A DNA stretch of 64,000 bases from Comamonas sp. BIGb0124 (GTDB lineage Bacteria > Pseudomonadota > Gammaproteobacteria > Burkholderiales > Burkholderiaceae_C). Made by a program: the position numbers and the translations under genes. Below the pieces are notes generated by a model, which did no database searches, was not told the origin of the DNA, and saw only the letters and a program-made list of their open reading frames with translations. The stretch spans positions 248,001 to 312,000 of the forward strand of contig NZ_RJVF01000012.1 of NCBI RefSeq assembly GCF_003752175.1. The letters are read 5' to 3'. This document shows, one piece after another, positions 55,042 to 64,000 of the stretch; positions within the stretch are counted from its first letter, which is position 1, and each line of letters begins with the position of its first letter.

Positions 55042-56298
55042 TCAACCCGCCAGGTGGGCCAGCCGCTCGCTCGCCGGCGGATGCGAATAGTAGAACCGCG
55101 CAAACAGCGGGTCGGGTGTCAGTGTCGAGGCATTGTCCTCGTAAAGCTTGAGCAGCGCGCTGGTGAGGTCACGCCCATCGGTCTGGTCCATGGCATAACG
55201 ATCGGCCTCGAACTCGTGCTTGCGCGACGATGCGGCCATCACGGGCGACAGGAAGAACGTGAACACCGGCACCACGAGCATGAAGAGCAGCAGCGCCAGC
55301 GCGTCGTTGGGACCGCCCAGCGTGGGCTGGACGCCCAGGCCGGTGTAGAACCAGGTCTGCGCGGCCAGCCAGCCCAGCAGCGCGAAGCCGCCCAGGCTCA
55401 TGAGGAACATCGTGACCATGCGCTTGACGATGTGTTTGTGCCGGAAGTGCCCCAGTTCATGGGCCAGAACGGCGTCGACCTCGGCCGCGTTGAGCTTGGA
55501 CAGCAGCGTGTCGTAGAAGACCACGCGCTTGGCCGCTCCGAAACCCGTGAAATAGGCGTTGGCATGCGCACTGCGCCGGCTGCCGTCCATCACGTAGAAG
55601 CCCTGCGCCGAGAACCCGCAGCGCTGCATGAGTGCGGTGACCCGGCTCTTGAGCACTTCGTCGTCCAGCGGCTTGAACTTGTTGAACAGTGGCGCGATGA
55701 ACATGGGATAGATCACCAGCAGCAGCAGGCTGAAACCCGTCCACACGGCCCACGCCCACAGCCACCAGGCCTGCCCGGCCGCGCCCATCAGCCACAGCAT
55801 GAGGGCCGCCAGGGGCAGACCGATGAGCACGCTCAAAAAGAGTCCCTTGAGCGCATCGCCCAGCCACAGCGACACGGTCATGCGGTTGAAACCGAAGCGC
55901 TGCTCGATCACGAAGGTCTGGTAAAGCGAGAACGGCAGGTCGAGCAGTGCCGAGAGGCCGGCAAACACCCCCAGCAAAGCCAGTTGCTGCAGCATGCCGG
56001 GGCCCATCACCGCCAGCAGCATCTCGTTGACCAGATGCAGGCCTCCGCCCAGCGTCCATGCCAGCAGCATCAGCGTGCCGTACAGCAGTTCCAAGCTGCC
56101 CAGCCGCGACTTGGCGCGGGTGTAATCGGCCGCCCGCTGGTGGGCCTGCAGGCTCACGGCACCCCGGAAGGCTTCGGGCACTTCTCCGCGGTGAGCGCCC
56201 ACGTGGCGAACCTGGCGCTGCGCCAGCCACGTTTTGACCAGCACCTGCAGCACGATGGCGGCAGCCACGATTCCTGTAAATATCGACGTTTCAGACAT
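55042..56298 (-). CDS. M48-family (Ste24-like) zinc metalloprotease
   Basis: This is an inner-membrane zinc protease. The 418-residue protein has about six hydrophobic segments and the HEXXH motif in [12 protein letters not shown] near residue 280, with the third ligand glutamate in [10 protein letters not shown]. It matches the CAAX-protease/Ste24 form of bacterial M48 (larger than HtpX). On the minus strand TAGAAT lies 5 nt before the ATG, GGGGG intervening, so it may be leaderless or use GGGGG as a ribosome-binding site. It is divergent from orn. Confidence 0.93.
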   Translation of the reverse strand: MSETSIFTGIVAAAIVLQVLVKTWLAQRQVRHVGAHRGEVPEAFRGAVSLQAHQRAADYTRAKSRLGSLELLYGTLMLLAWTLGGGLHLVNEMLLAVMGPGMLQQLALLGVFAGLSALLDLPFSLYQTFVIEQRFGFNRMTVSLWLGDALKGLFLSVLIGLPLAALMLWLMGAAGQAWWLWAWAVWTGFSLLLLVIYPMFIAPLFNKFKPLDDEVLKSRVTALMQRCGFSAQGFYVMDGSRRSAHANAYFTGFGAAKRVVFYDTLLSKLNAAEVDAVLAHELGHFRHKHIVKRMVTMFLMSLGGFALLGWLAAQTWFYTGLGVQPTLGGPNDALALLLFMLVVPVFTFFLSPVMAASSRKHEFEADRYAMDQTDGRDLTSALLKLYEDNASTLTPDPLFARFYYSHPPASERLAHLAG

Positions 56299-56390
56299 CC
56301 CCCATTCTAGGCGGGCCGGGTGTTGCCAGATGTCCGCAGGGACATGAAGTCGCCTCCGCACCCGCCGCGCTTTCAGCGACAATGCGCCCC

Positions 56391-56996
56391 ATGCCAGAAA
56401 CACCTGATTACCCCATCCAGGCCGCCGCCGCGGCCGAACTCAAGAAATCCGACCAGAACCTGGTGTGGCTGGACTGCGAAATGTCCGGCCTCGACCCCGA
56501 GAAAGAACGCATCATCGAAATTGCGGTCGTCGTCACGGGTCCGCAGCTCGAACCGCGCATCGAAGGACCGGTGTTCGTGATCCACCAGGACGATGCCCTG
56601 CTCGACGCCATGGATGCCTGGAACAAGGGCACCCACGGGCGCAGTGGACTGATCGACAAGGTCAAGGCCTCGACCGTGAACGAAGCCCAGGCCGAAGCCG
56701 AAATCATCGCGTTCCTCTCGAAGTACGTGCCCAAGGGCACCGCCCCCATGTGCGGCAACACCATCGGCCAGGATCGCCGTTTCCTGGTGCGCTACATGCC
56801 CAAGCTGGAAGCGTTCTTCCACTATCGAAATCTCGATGTGAGTACGCTCAAGGAGCTGGCCAAGCGCTGGAGACCCGATATCTACAGCCAGTTCAAGAAA
56901 CGGCAGGCCCATACCGCGCTGGCCGATGTCCACGAATCGATCGAGGAACTGGCGTTCTACCGCGAGCGTTTCCTCAGGACCGAACCGGAGGCTTGA
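56391..56996 (+). CDS. orn: Oligoribonuclease
   Basis: Orn degrades 2-5 nt RNA and linear pGpG to mononucleotides. The 201-residue DEDDh exonuclease has the first motif [19 protein letters not shown], then [10 protein letters not shown], and the final [18 protein letters not shown] (H and D). GACAAT at 56378 ends 7 nt before the ATG with no Shine-Dalgarno. A second ATG three codons upstream (56382) is the alternative. Confidence 0.96.
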   Translation: MPETPDYPIQAAAAAELKKSDQNLVWLDCEMSGLDPEKERIIEIAVVVTGPQLEPRIEGPVFVIHQDDALLDAMDAWNKGTHGRSGLIDKVKASTVNEAQAEAEIIAFLSKYVPKGTAPMCGNTIGQDRRFLVRYMPKLEAFFHYRNLDVSTLKELAKRWRPDIYSQFKKRQAHTALADVHESIEELAFYRERFLRTEPEA

Positions 56997-57080
56997 ACGT
57001 CGACGGCAGCCCGGCTACGGGGAGACGTAGGAGACATCCCACGATGCATCTTGCACTTACCCGTCAGTTGAGGGCACCCG

Positions 57081-57530
57081 ATGCGACTATGCTCTATCCA
57101 TTCCTCTAAACTGCCAGCGACCGAGTCCTCTATTGTGAAAGTGCCCGCCTTTATTGTTGAAGACAACGCGACGATCCGGGATAACCTGATCAGCGCACTC
57201 GAAGAGCTCACGTCGCTGGAAATCGTGGGAACGGCCGACAGCGAAGAAGATGCCTGCAAGTGGCTCAAACGCCACCCCGAACGCTGGCACATCGCGATCG
57301 TCGACCTGTTTCTCAAGCAGGGCAGCGGCCTGGGTGTCATCGAAGCGTTCCGCGAACGCCCCGGCAGCCAGAAACTCATCGTGCTGAGCAACTACGCCAC
57401 CAACGACATGCGTCGCCGCTGCAAGGAGCTCGGGGCCGATGCGGTGTTCGACAAATCGAACGAGCTCGACGCGCTGGTCGACTTCCTGATGGCCCCTGAA
57501 AACCAGGCAGTCGCAACGGCAGCACGCTGA
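57081..57530 (+). CDS. Receiver-only response regulator
   Basis: The 149-residue protein is a lone CheY-like receiver: acidic pair VEDN, phospho-acceptor Asp in AIVDLFLKQGSG (residue 75 from this start), Thr/Ser switch LSNYATN, and conserved Lys in DKSNELDA. There is no output domain. The ATG at 57081 follows GAGGG; GTG 57135 is a possible shorter start and aligns better with the receiver. The partner kinase is unknown. A hairpin terminator follows. Confidence 0.85.
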   Translation: MRLCSIHSSKLPATESSIVKVPAFIVEDNATIRDNLISALEELTSLEIVGTADSEEDACKWLKRHPERWHIAIVDLFLKQGSGLGVIEAFRERPGSQKLIVLSNYATNDMRRRCKELGADAVFDKSNELDALVDFLMAPENQAVATAAR

Positions 57531-57614
57531 CCGGATCCAGGCTATCGATCGGCACGCGGACCTGCATGTGCTTTGCCCTGATCGACCTCGCTCGGCAGTG
57601 CTTCGCGGCACAGA

Positions 57615-57647
57615 CAAAAAAGGGACCCTCGGGGTCCCTTTTCTTTT
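57615..57647 (+). terminator. Terminator of the receiver gene
   Basis: Stem AAAAGGGACCC/GGGTCCCTTTT with loop TCG spans 57618-57642, with A and T runs on both sides. It can act in both directions. Confidence 0.85.
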
Positions 57648-57718
57648 GGCCGATATTCCTGGCCGATGTTCTGTCGGCATCCAGGCTGCAGGCAAACCCT
57701 GGTATCCGGCGCCAGAAA

Positions 57719-57755
57719 CCAAAAAGTCCCAGACATCTTTCGATATCTGGGACTT
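57719..57755 (-). terminator. Terminator after the tRNA cluster
   Basis: On the minus strand arms AAGTCCCAGA and TCTGGGACTT (12-nt loop) are followed by T residues. It lies 4 bp downstream of the last tRNA-Gly and should end the tRNA transcript. Confidence 0.85.
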
Positions 57756-57759
57756 GTAT

Positions 57760-57835
57760 TGGAGCGGGAAAAGAGTCTCGAACTCTCGACCTCAACCTTG
57801 GCAAGGTTGCGCTCTACCAACTGAGCTATTCCCGC
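57760..57835 (-). tRNA. tRNA-Gly (anticodon GCC), second copy
   Basis: The minus strand folds as a cloverleaf: GCGGGAA acceptor, D-loop AGCTCAGTTGGTAGAGC, anticodon loop TTGCCAA, T-loop GTTCGAGACTC, and an encoded CCA end (76 nt). Anticodon GCC reads GGC and GGT. It is identical to the copy at 58015-58090. Confidence 0.95.
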
Positions 57836-57845
57836 ACTAACTTTT

Positions 57846-57919
57846 TGGAGGCGCGGTCCGGAGTCGAACCGGACTAACCGGATTTGCAATCCGGGGCATA
57901 ACCGCTTTGCTACCGCGCC
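57846..57919 (-). tRNA. tRNA-Cys (anticodon GCA)
   Basis: The minus strand has acceptor GGCGCGG paired with CCGCGCC, anticodon loop ATTGCAAAT with GCA, T-loop GGTTCGACTCC, and an encoded CCA end (74 nt). It lies between the two identical tRNA-Gly genes, about 10 bp from the downstream one. Confidence 0.95.
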
Positions 57920-57978
57920 GTGCCTCACCTCTACCAGCACTGTCTTGAGGCTGTGACCAGCCTCGCAACCGTCCTGAT

Positions 57979-58008
57979 GAAAAAGGAAGCCAGTGCATGC
58001 TTCCTTTT
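57979..58008 (-). terminator. Terminator-like hairpin inside the tRNA cluster
   Basis: On the minus strand AAAAGGAAGC/GCTTCCTTTT with loop ATGCACTG is followed by T5. It sits between the first tRNA-Gly and tRNA-Cys. It looks like an intrinsic terminator; it could attenuate Cys and the second Gly, or be a processing hairpin. Confidence 0.7.
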
Positions 58009-58014
58009 AGGATT

Positions 58015-58090
58015 TGGAGCGGGAAAAGAGTCTCGAACTCTCGACCTCAACCTTGGCAAGGTTGCGCTCTACCAACTGAGCTATTCCCGC
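58015..58090 (-). tRNA. tRNA-Gly (anticodon GCC), first copy
   Basis: Same 76-nt sequence as 57760-57835, with acceptor GCGGGAA, GCC anticodon and encoded CCA. As the first gene transcribed in the cluster it is preceded by a recognisable promoter. Confidence 0.95.
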
Positions 58091-58104
58091 GTTGCAAGAC
58101 TTGC

Positions 58105-58134
58105 ATTGTAGCCCAAAAATTTGGGCCTTGGCAA
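58105..58134 (-). promoter_or_regulatory. Promoter of the tRNA cluster
   Basis: On the minus strand TTGCCA (58134-58129) and TACAAT (58110-58105) are separated by 18 bp, with transcription expected to start about 8 nt before the mature tRNA-Gly 5' end. The inverted repeat AGCCCAAA/TTTGGGC at 58110-58126 overlaps the spacer. Confidence 0.6.
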
Positions 58135-58152
58135 GTCAGCGCACTTTTTTCA

Positions 58153-60579
58153 TCAATGCTTCACTGAAGGCGCCTTTTCGGGCTTGTCGGTGGTGGCCGG
58201 CTCCACGGGCGGCACCACGTCGTTGTCCAGCAAGGCCTGCGGCACGCGTTCGAGCGCGATCTCCAGAACCTTGTCGATCCACTTCACCGGAACGATCTCG
58301 AGCTCATCCTTCACGTTGACCGGGATGTCCTGCAGATCCTTCACGTTTTCTTCGGGGATCAGCACGGTCTTGACGCCGCCGCGCAGCGCAGCCAGCAGCT
58401 TCTCCTTGAGGCCACCGATCGCCGTCACCTCGCCACGCAGCGTGATCTCGCCGGTCATGGCGACATCGGCGCGCACCGGGATACCGGTCAGGGCAGAGAC
58501 CAGCGCCGTGGTCATGGCCGCACCCGCACTGGGGCCATCCTTGGGCGTGGCACCGTCCGGCACGTGGATGTGGATGTCGCGCTTCTCGAAGGCGTCGTCG
58601 CGGATGCCCAGCAGGCGGGCCCGGCTGCGCACCACCGTGCGCGCGGCCTCGACCGACTCCTTCATCACATCGCCCAGGGAACCCGTGCGCTGGATCTGGC
58701 CCTTGCCCGGCATGGTGGCGGCCTCGATGGTCAGCAGATCGCCGCCCACTTCGGTCCAGGCCAGTCCCACGACCTGCCCGATCTGGTTCTGCTGCTCGGC
58801 ACGGCCATAACTGAACTTGCGCACGCCCAGAAAGTCGTTGAGGTTCTCGCTGGTCACCACCACCTTGGGTGTGTACTGCTTGAGCTGCAGGCCCTTGATG
58901 ACCTTGCGGCAGATCTTGGACAGCTCGCGTTCGAGCGAACGAACACCGGCTTCGCGGGTGTAGTAACGCACGATGTCGCGCACCGCGCTTTCGGTGACCT
59001 CGAGCTCGCCGGCCTTGACGCCGTTGTTCTCGATCTGCTTGGGCAGCAGGTACTTGAGCGCGATGTTGATCTTCTCGTCTTCGGTATAGCCGGAGAGGCG
59101 GATGACTTCCATCCGGTCGAGCAGCGCCGGCGGAATGTTCATCGAGTTCGAGGTCGCCACGAACATCACGTCGGACAGGTCGAAGTCGACTTCGACGTAG
59201 TGGTCGGCAAACGTATGGTTCTGCTCGGGATCGAGCACCTCGAGCAGCGCGCTCGACGGATCGCCACGGAAATCCGAGCCCATCTTGTCGATCTCGTCGA
59301 GCAGGAACAGCGGATTGCGGGTGCCGACCTTGTTCAGGTTCTGCATCACCTTGCCCGGCATGGCGCCGATGTAGGTACGGCGATGGCCGCGGATCTCGGC
59401 CTCGTCACGCACGCCGCCCAGGGCCATGCGCACATACTTGCGGCCTGTCGCCTTGGCGATGGACTGACCCAGCGAGGTCTTGCCCACGCCGGGCGGCCCG
59501 ACCAGGCACAGGATGGGCGCCTTGACCTTGTCGACACGGCTCTGCACCGCGAGGTACTCGAGGATACGGTCCTTGACCTTGTCGAGGCCGTAATGGTCGG
59601 CGTTGAGCACTTCCTCGGCGTGCAGCAGATCCTGCTTGACCTTGTTCTTTTTGGCCCACGGCAGGCCGGCGAGCACTTCGATGTAGTTGCGCACCACCGA
59701 GGCTTCCGCCGACATGGGCGACATCAGCTTGAGCTTCTTGAGCTCGCCCTCGGCCTTCTTCAGCGCATCCTTGGGCATCTTGGCGAGTTTGATCTTCTTC
59801 TCGATCTCCTCGATGTCGGCGCCCTCTTCGCCTTCGCCCAATTCCTTCTGGATGGCCTTGACCTGTTCGTTGAGGTAGAAGTCGCGCTGGTTCTTCTCCA
59901 TCTGCCGCTTGACGCGGCCGCGGATGCGCTTGTCGACGTTGAGGATGTCGACCTCGCGCTCGAGCTGCTCGAACAGATTCTCGAGGCGCAACTTGATGTC
60001 GGCCAGGTCCAGCACCGTCTGCTTGCTGTCGAGCTTGAGCGGCAGATGGGCGGCAATGGTGTCGGCCAGCCGTCCTGCGTCGTCGATGCCGGCGATGGAG
60101 GACAGGATCTCGGGCGGAATCTTCTTGTTGAGCTTGACGTACTGGTCGAACTGCTGCATCACCGCGCGGCGCAGGGCTTCGATCTCGCTGGCCTCGGGCT
60201 GCTCGGACTCGGCGGCCGGCACGGGGCGGGCCACCACCGTGAAGTGGTGCTCGTTCTCTTCGATCTTCTCGACCAGCGCACGCTCCTGCCCTTCGACCAG
60301 CACCTTGACGGTGCCGTCGGGCAGCTTGAGCATCTGCAGGATGGTGGCGACGCAGCCCATCGAGAACATGTCGGAAATCGACGGTTCATCCTTGGCTGCG
60401 GTCTTCTGGGCCACCAGCATGATGCGGCGTTCGGCGGCCATGGCGGTTTCGAGCGCCTTGATGCTCTTGGGACGCCCCACGAACAGGGGGATCACCATAT
60501 GGGGGAACACCACGACATCGCGCAGGGGCAGCAACGGCAGCTCGAGCGTGTCGGGCGTAGGGGCGGACTGTCCGGACAT
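58153..60579 (-). CDS. lon: ATP-dependent protease La (Lon)
   Basis: Lon degrades misfolded and regulatory proteins in the cytoplasm. The 808-residue LonA has an N-terminal substrate domain (starting near [15 protein letters not shown]), coiled coil, AAA+ module with Walker [12 protein letters not shown] and Walker [12 protein letters not shown], and a protease domain with Ser684 in DGPSAGAAM and Lys727 in GGLKEKLLA (the usual Ser-Lys spacing of 43). It is the last of the minus-strand proteostasis genes before the tRNAs and has a candidate sigma-32 promoter. Confidence 0.98.
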   Translation of the reverse strand: MSGQSAPTPDTLELPLLPLRDVVVFPHMVIPLFVGRPKSIKALETAMAAERRIMLVAQKTAAKDEPSISDMFSMGCVATILQMLKLPDGTVKVLVEGQERALVEKIEENEHHFTVVARPVPAAESEQPEASEIEALRRAVMQQFDQYVKLNKKIPPEILSSIAGIDDAGRLADTIAAHLPLKLDSKQTVLDLADIKLRLENLFEQLEREVDILNVDKRIRGRVKRQMEKNQRDFYLNEQVKAIQKELGEGEEGADIEEIEKKIKLAKMPKDALKKAEGELKKLKLMSPMSAEASVVRNYIEVLAGLPWAKKNKVKQDLLHAEEVLNADHYGLDKVKDRILEYLAVQSRVDKVKAPILCLVGPPGVGKTSLGQSIAKATGRKYVRMALGGVRDEAEIRGHRRTYIGAMPGKVMQNLNKVGTRNPLFLLDEIDKMGSDFRGDPSSALLEVLDPEQNHTFADHYVEVDFDLSDVMFVATSNSMNIPPALLDRMEVIRLSGYTEDEKINIALKYLLPKQIENNGVKAGELEVTESAVRDIVRYYTREAGVRSLERELSKICRKVIKGLQLKQYTPKVVVTSENLNDFLGVRKFSYGRAEQQNQIGQVVGLAWTEVGGDLLTIEAATMPGKGQIQRTGSLGDVMKESVEAARTVVRSRARLLGIRDDAFEKRDIHIHVPDGATPKDGPSAGAAMTTALVSALTGIPVRADVAMTGEITLRGEVTAIGGLKEKLLAALRGGVKTVLIPEENVKDLQDIPVNVKDELEIVPVKWIDKVLEIALERVPQALLDNDVVPPVEPATTDKPEKAPSVKH

Positions 60580-60607
60580 ATTTGGGCCTCTCGTATATCA
60601 GATGATC

Positions 60608-60634
60608 ATATGCGGGCGGTCGGTGCGACTTCAA
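60608..60634 (-). promoter_or_regulatory. Candidate heat-shock (sigma-32) promoter of lon
   Basis: On the minus strand TTGAAG (60634-60629) and CCCGCATAT (60616-60608) are separated by 12 bp, close to the sigma-32 pattern TTGAA...CCCCATNT. Transcription would start about 20 nt before the lon ATG at 60579. Confidence 0.6.
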
Positions 60635-60719
60635 TCCATCATAGCCATGCGGCGTGGCGCCTGCAGGCAGAAGGGAGAAATCGCGACGTCGGCCTGCTCA
60701 AGGAATGGAGGCTTGCTAC

Positions 60720-60756
60720 AAAAAAAGCCACAGAGCCGCGTCGGGCTTCGTGGCTT
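60720..60756 (-). terminator. clpX terminator
   Basis: On the minus strand AAGCCAC and GTGGCTT enclose an inner AGCC/GGCT stem and are followed by T7. It separates clpX from the independently transcribed lon. Confidence 0.85.
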
Positions 60757-60801
60757 GTACAGTAAACGACAGGGGCACGCAGGGGGTTCCCCCCCGACGG
60801 C

Positions 60802-62067
60802 TCAGGCCTTCTTGGCTGCCTCGCGGTAGACCAGAAGGGGCGGTTGGTTTTCTTCGATCGTGGACTCGTCGATCACCACCTTCTCGACATTGCTGGCGCT
60901 GGGCAGCTCGAACATGGTGTCGATGAGCGTGTTTTCGAGGATGGAACGCAGGCCGCGGGCGCCTGTCTTGCGCACCAGCGCCTTGCGGGCGATGGCCTTG
61001 AGCGCGGCGGGACGGATCTCGAGATCCACACCCTCCATGTTCAACAGCTGCGCGTACTGCTTGACCAGCGCGTTCTTGGGCTCGGTGAGGATCTGCACCA
61101 GGGCCTCCTCGCTGAGCTCGGCCAGGGTGGCGATCACGGGCATGCGGCCGATGAGCTCGGGAATCAGACCGAACTTGATCAGATCCTCGGGTTCGACTTC
61201 CTTGAAGACCTCGGTCAGGGCACGCTGCTTCTTGCTGCGCACCGCAGCGCCGAAGCCGATGCCCGAGGCTTCGGTACGGCTTTCGATGACCTTCTCGAGA
61301 CCGGCGAAGGCACCGCCGCAGATGAACAGGATGTTGGTGGTGTCGACCTGCAGGAAATCCTGGTTGGGATGCTTGCGGCCACCCTGAGGGGGGACGCTGG
61401 CCATCGTGCCTTCGATCAGCTTGAGCAGGGCCTGCTGCACGCCTTCGCCCGAGACATCGCGCGTGATCGACGGGTTGTCTGACTTGCGCGAGATCTTGTC
61501 GATCTCGTCGATGTAGACGATGCCGCGCTGGGCCCGTTCGACTTCGTAGTTGCAGTTCTGCAGCAGCTTCTGGATGATGTTCTCGACATCCTCGCCCACA
61601 TAACCCGCTTCGGTCAGCGTGGTGGCGTCGGCCATGACAAAGGGCACGTTGAGCATGCGAGCCAGGGTCTGCGCGAGCAGTGTCTTGCCCGAGCCGGTCG
61701 GTCCGATCAGCAGAATGTTGGTCTTGCTGAGCTCGACATCGTCCTTGTTGGCCTTTTCCTTGTACCGCAGACGCTTGTAGTGGTTGTAGACCGCCACCGC
61801 CAGGGCTCGCTTGGCCACGTCCTGTCCGATCACGTAGTGATCCAGACCGGCCTTGACTTCGGCGGGCGAAGGGAGATCGCTCTTTCCGGGCTCGGTCAGG
61901 CCCGATGCGGGCAACTCATCGCGAATGATGTCGTTGCACAGATCGATGCACTCATCGCAAATGAACACGGAGGGGCCCGCGATCAGCTTCTTGACTTCGT
62001 GCTGACTTTTGCCGCAGAACGAGCAATAGAGGGTTTTTTCGCTGGAGGAGCCTTTTTTCTCGGCCAT
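60802..62067 (-). CDS. clpX: ATP-dependent Clp protease ATP-binding subunit ClpX
   Basis: ClpX unfolds substrates and feeds them to ClpP. The 421-residue protein has an N-terminal zinc domain with Cys15, 18, 37 and 40 (YCSFCGK and CDECIDLC), Walker [13 protein letters not shown], Walker [10 protein letters not shown], the pore loop, and the ClpP-docking IGF loop in SGIGFGAA near residue 270. It lies 143 bp downstream of clpP, with a terminator-like hairpin in between, so it may have some independent transcription. Confidence 0.98.
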   Translation of the reverse strand: MAEKKGSSSEKTLYCSFCGKSQHEVKKLIAGPSVFICDECIDLCNDIIRDELPASGLTEPGKSDLPSPAEVKAGLDHYVIGQDVAKRALAVAVYNHYKRLRYKEKANKDDVELSKTNILLIGPTGSGKTLLAQTLARMLNVPFVMADATTLTEAGYVGEDVENIIQKLLQNCNYEVERAQRGIVYIDEIDKISRKSDNPSITRDVSGEGVQQALLKLIEGTMASVPPQGGRKHPNQDFLQVDTTNILFICGGAFAGLEKVIESRTEASGIGFGAAVRSKKQRALTEVFKEVEPEDLIKFGLIPELIGRMPVIATLAELSEEALVQILTEPKNALVKQYAQLLNMEGVDLEIRPAALKAIARKALVRKTGARGLRSILENTLIDTMFELPSASNVEKVVIDESTIEENQPPLLVYREAAKKA

Positions 62068-62110
62068 ATGGAGAGGTGCCTACAAATCTGGTGTTGCTGT
62101 CTATGATAGC

Positions 62111-62148
62111 GAAAAGAAAACGGCGCCTTCCGTGGGGGAAAACGCCGT
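62111..62148 (-). terminator. Hairpin between clpP and clpX
   Basis: On the minus strand ACGGCG/CGCCGT with a 17-nt loop is followed by TTTTCTTTTC. It is a probable partial terminator that would set the clpX:clpP ratio. Confidence 0.65.
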
Positions 62149-62210
62149 CGCCCAAACGGCCTGCCGCGGCGCCCGGTCGAGCCGGGCCGGCGCGGGCGGC
62201 CATGCGGAGT

Positions 62211-62819
62211 TCAAGAACGCTTGTTGATGACCTGATCGACCAGGCCGTACGACTGTGCTTCGGCAGCGGACATGAAGTAATCGCGCTCGGTGTCGCGCTC
62301 GATCTTCTCGAGCGGCTGGCCGGTGCGTTCGGCCAGGATGCGGTTGAGGTCTCCGCGCAGGCGCAGGATCTCGCGGGCATGGATCTCGATGTCGGTGGCC
62401 TGGCCCTGGGCGCCGCCCAAGGGCTGATGGATCATCACACGCGAGTTGGGCAGCGAGAAACGCTTGCCCTTCTCGCCGGCCGCCAGCAGGAACGCGCCCA
62501 TGCTCGCCGCCATGCCCATGCACAGGGTCGAGACGGCCGGCTTGATGAAATTCATCGTGTCGTAGATCGACATGCCGGCGCTGACCGAGCCGCCAGGCGA
62601 GTTGATGTAGAACGAGATGTCCTTTTCGGGGTTCTCGCTTTCCAGGAACAGCAACTGGGCCACGACCAGGTTGGCGCTCTGGTCATTGACCGGGCCGACC
62701 AGAAAGACGACACGCTCCTTGAGCAGGCGCGAATAGATGTCGTAGGCCCGCTCGCCGCGGCCGGACTGTTCGATCACCATCGGCACCATGCCGAGGGCTT
62801 GGGTATCAAGTGCGCTCAT
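62211..62819 (-). CDS. clpP: ATP-dependent Clp protease proteolytic subunit
   Basis: ClpP is the tetradecameric serine protease of the ClpXP machine. The 202-residue protein has the triad Ser106 ([10 protein letters not shown]), His131 ([11 protein letters not shown]) and Asp180 (ERDTERDYF) with the same spacing as E. coli ClpP. The ATG at 62819 is preceded by a GTGGAG ribosome-binding site. It lies 139 bp after the tig stop codon, with a large hairpin in that gap, in the common tig-clpP-clpX-lon order. Confidence 0.98.
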   Translation of the reverse strand: MSALDTQALGMVPMVIEQSGRGERAYDIYSRLLKERVVFLVGPVNDQSANLVVAQLLFLESENPEKDISFYINSPGGSVSAGMSIYDTMNFIKPAVSTLCMGMAASMGAFLLAAGEKGKRFSLPNSRVMIHQPLGGAQGQATDIEIHAREILRLRGDLNRILAERTGQPLEKIERDTERDYFMSAAEAQSYGLVDQVINKRS

Positions 62820-62874
62820 AGGTTCTCCACTAGGTGCCCCCGACTTTAAGGCATAGAGCCGGGCGCACAGATGA

Positions 62875-62923
62875 ACATGGGGCCTGTGTCCGGGAGCACA
62901 AGTCCCGGCCACAGGCCCCATGT
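62875..62923. repeat. Large near-perfect inverted repeat between tig and clpP
   Basis: Arms ACATGGGGCCTGTG and CACAGGCCCCATGT, then a T/C mismatch, then CCGGGA/TCCCGG, enclose a 7-nt loop: 20 paired bases over 49 bp. No T run follows on the minus strand. It is either a tig terminator without a U tract, or an mRNA-stabilising hairpin. Confidence 0.7.
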
Positions 62924-62958
62924 CGGGTGACGGGCGGCAGGACCGCCGCCGTCCGGCC

Positions 62959-64000
62959 TTAGGCCTGCTGGCCCATCAGTTCGTCGAACGCCAGGGATTT
63001 TTCAGTGACCTTGGCTTTGCCCAGGACAAAATCGGTGACGTTGTTTTCGATCACGACGGCTTCGACTTCGGCCAGGCGGTTGCGGTCGCCGTAGTACCAG
63101 CGCACCACGTCTTCGGGCTTTTCGTAGCTGGCAGCCAGCTCTTCGATGTGCGACTTGATCTGCTCGGGCTTGGCGTGCAGTTCGTTGGCGCGCACCAGCT
63201 CGGCGACCACCAGGCCCAGACGCACGCGGCGCTCGGCTTGGGGACGGAACACGTCGTCGGGGATCGGCGCCTTGTCGGCGTCCTTGATGCCACGCTGCTT
63301 GAGGTCGGCGCGGGCGCCTTCCACCATGCGGCCGACTTCGGCTTGCACGCTGGCCTTGGGCAGGTCGAGCTCGGCGTTGTTGATGAGCGCATCCATCACC
63401 GCGTTCTTGTTGCGGGCCAGCACGCGGAACTTGATTTCGCGCTCGAGGTTCTTGCGGATGTCGGCCTGCAGGGCTTCGACGGTGCCGTCGGCAATGCCCA
63501 GCGACTTGGCGAAGGCTTCGTTGACTTCGGGCAGGTTGGCGGCTTCGATCTTCTTGACCGTGACCAGGAAGTCGGCTTGCTTGCCGGCCACGTCCTTGCC
63601 GTGGTAGTCCTCGGGGAAGGCCAGCGGGAAGGTCTTGCTTTCGCCCGACTTCATGCCACGCACGGCGTCTTCGAATTCCTTGAGCATCTGGCCTTCGCCG
63701 ACCAGGAACTGGAAGTCTTCGGCCTTGCCGCCCTGGAAGGGTTCGCCGTCGATCTTGCCTTCGAAGTCGACGGTGACGCGGTCGCCGTCCTGCGCGGCAT
63801 CGACCTGGGCGCGCTGCGCGAAGGTGCGACGCTGCTTGCGCAGGATCTCGATGGTGCGCTCGATGGCTTCGTCGGTGACTTCGGCCGAGATCTTCTCGAC
63901 TTCGGCTTCGGACAGGTCCTTGATCACGACTTCGGGGTAGACCTCGAAGACCGCGTCGAAAGCGATCTCGCCTTCGGCCGCACCGTCTTTTTCGCTGATG
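62959..64000 (-). CDS. tig: Trigger factor (C-terminal part, start beyond window)
   Basis: Trigger factor is the ribosome-bound chaperone that meets nascent chains. The window holds the last ~346 codons: the end of the ribosome-binding N domain ([22 protein letters not shown]), the FKBP-type PPIase domain ([32 protein letters not shown]), and the helical C-terminal domain. The frame is open to base 64000. It heads the tig-clpP-clpX-lon block. Confidence 0.96.
   Translation of the reverse strand, partial: ISEKDGAAEGEIAFDAVFEVYPEVVIKDLSEAEVEKISAEVTDEAIERTIEILRKQRRTFAQRAQVDAAQDGDRVTVDFEGKIDGEPFQGGKAEDFQFLVGEGQMLKEFEDAVRGMKSGESKTFPLAFPEDYHGKDVAGKQADFLVTVKKIEAANLPEVNEAFAKSLGIADGTVEALQADIRKNLEREIKFRVLARNKNAVMDALINNAELDLPKASVQAEVGRMVEGARADLKQRGIKDADKAPIPDDVFRPQAERRVRLGLVVAELVRANELHAKPEQIKSHIEELAASYEKPEDVVRWYYGDRNRLAEVEAVVIENNVTDFVLGKAKVTEKSLAFDELMGQQA

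Noticed and set aside
57760-58090. Prophage or island attachment site in the tRNA cluster
   Set aside because: No integrase or foreign-looking genes flank the tRNAs; the repeated sequence is simply two identical tRNA genes.

Overview
The window is high-GC, gene-dense chromosomal DNA from a betaproteobacterium of the order Burkholderiales, most like Comamonadaceae or a close relative. Support for this is family content and order rather than a marker gene: hemA-prfA-prmC-grxD, tig-clpP-clpX-lon followed by tRNAs, glnA followed by ntrB-ntrC-xthA, a divergent cyaY/lptM-lysA pair, and a DEAD-box helicase with a charged insert. I find 57 protein genes (two cut by the window edges) and three tRNA genes. 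There is no IS element, prophage, integrase, toxin-antitoxin pair or CRISPR array; this is mostly a core-genome segment.

Layout. 1-10.5 kb: end of an ABC exporter, an IclR regulator, a class II aldolase-like protein, an MscS channel, queF, an overlapping prolyl-4-hydroxylase-like/alpha-beta-hydrolase pair, yaaA, a DHA2 efflux protein and a lipoprotein. 10.8-18.6 kb: valS, a class A penicillin-binding protein, cyaY, lptM and lysA. 18.6-25.5 kb: a metabolic/regulatory block with a MocR regulator divergent from an aminotransferase, a GST, a PhzF protein, a creatininase-family protein and a Bcr/CflA exporter. 25.7-35.1 kb: a ScsB/DsbD-type thiol reductase, small envelope genes, greB, a DEAD-box helicase, rsuA, an EI24 protein and a CinA-N protein.

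35.1-41 kb is the nitrogen-control block: glnA has a clear sigma-54 promoter and an upstream NtrC site, and ntrB-ntrC lie downstream. 41.3-45.4 kb has a NarL-type regulator divergent from a CHASE3 histidine kinase, followed by a run of small envelope/stress genes (DUF1328, DUF883, BON, unknown). 45.5-53.7 kb carries tetrapyrrole and translation genes (hemE, hemA, prfA, prmC) with priA and grxD. The hemE-priA gap is AT-rich and holds two perfect DnaA boxes and one near match. 53.7-57.6 kb has rsgA, a pterin dehydratase, an M48 protease, orn and a receiver-only regulator. 57.7-64 kb has tRNA-Gly/Cys/Gly and the proteostasis genes lon, clpX, clpP and tig.

No obviously new multi-gene system is visible. 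The most unusual signals are non-coding: the DnaA-box region before priA; a repeated arrangement in which a -10-like hexamer sits 5-8 nt before an ATG with no Shine-Dalgarno (at least nine genes, suggesting leaderless mRNAs); direct-repeat operator candidates beside the MocR gene; and the long leader of the helicase gene.
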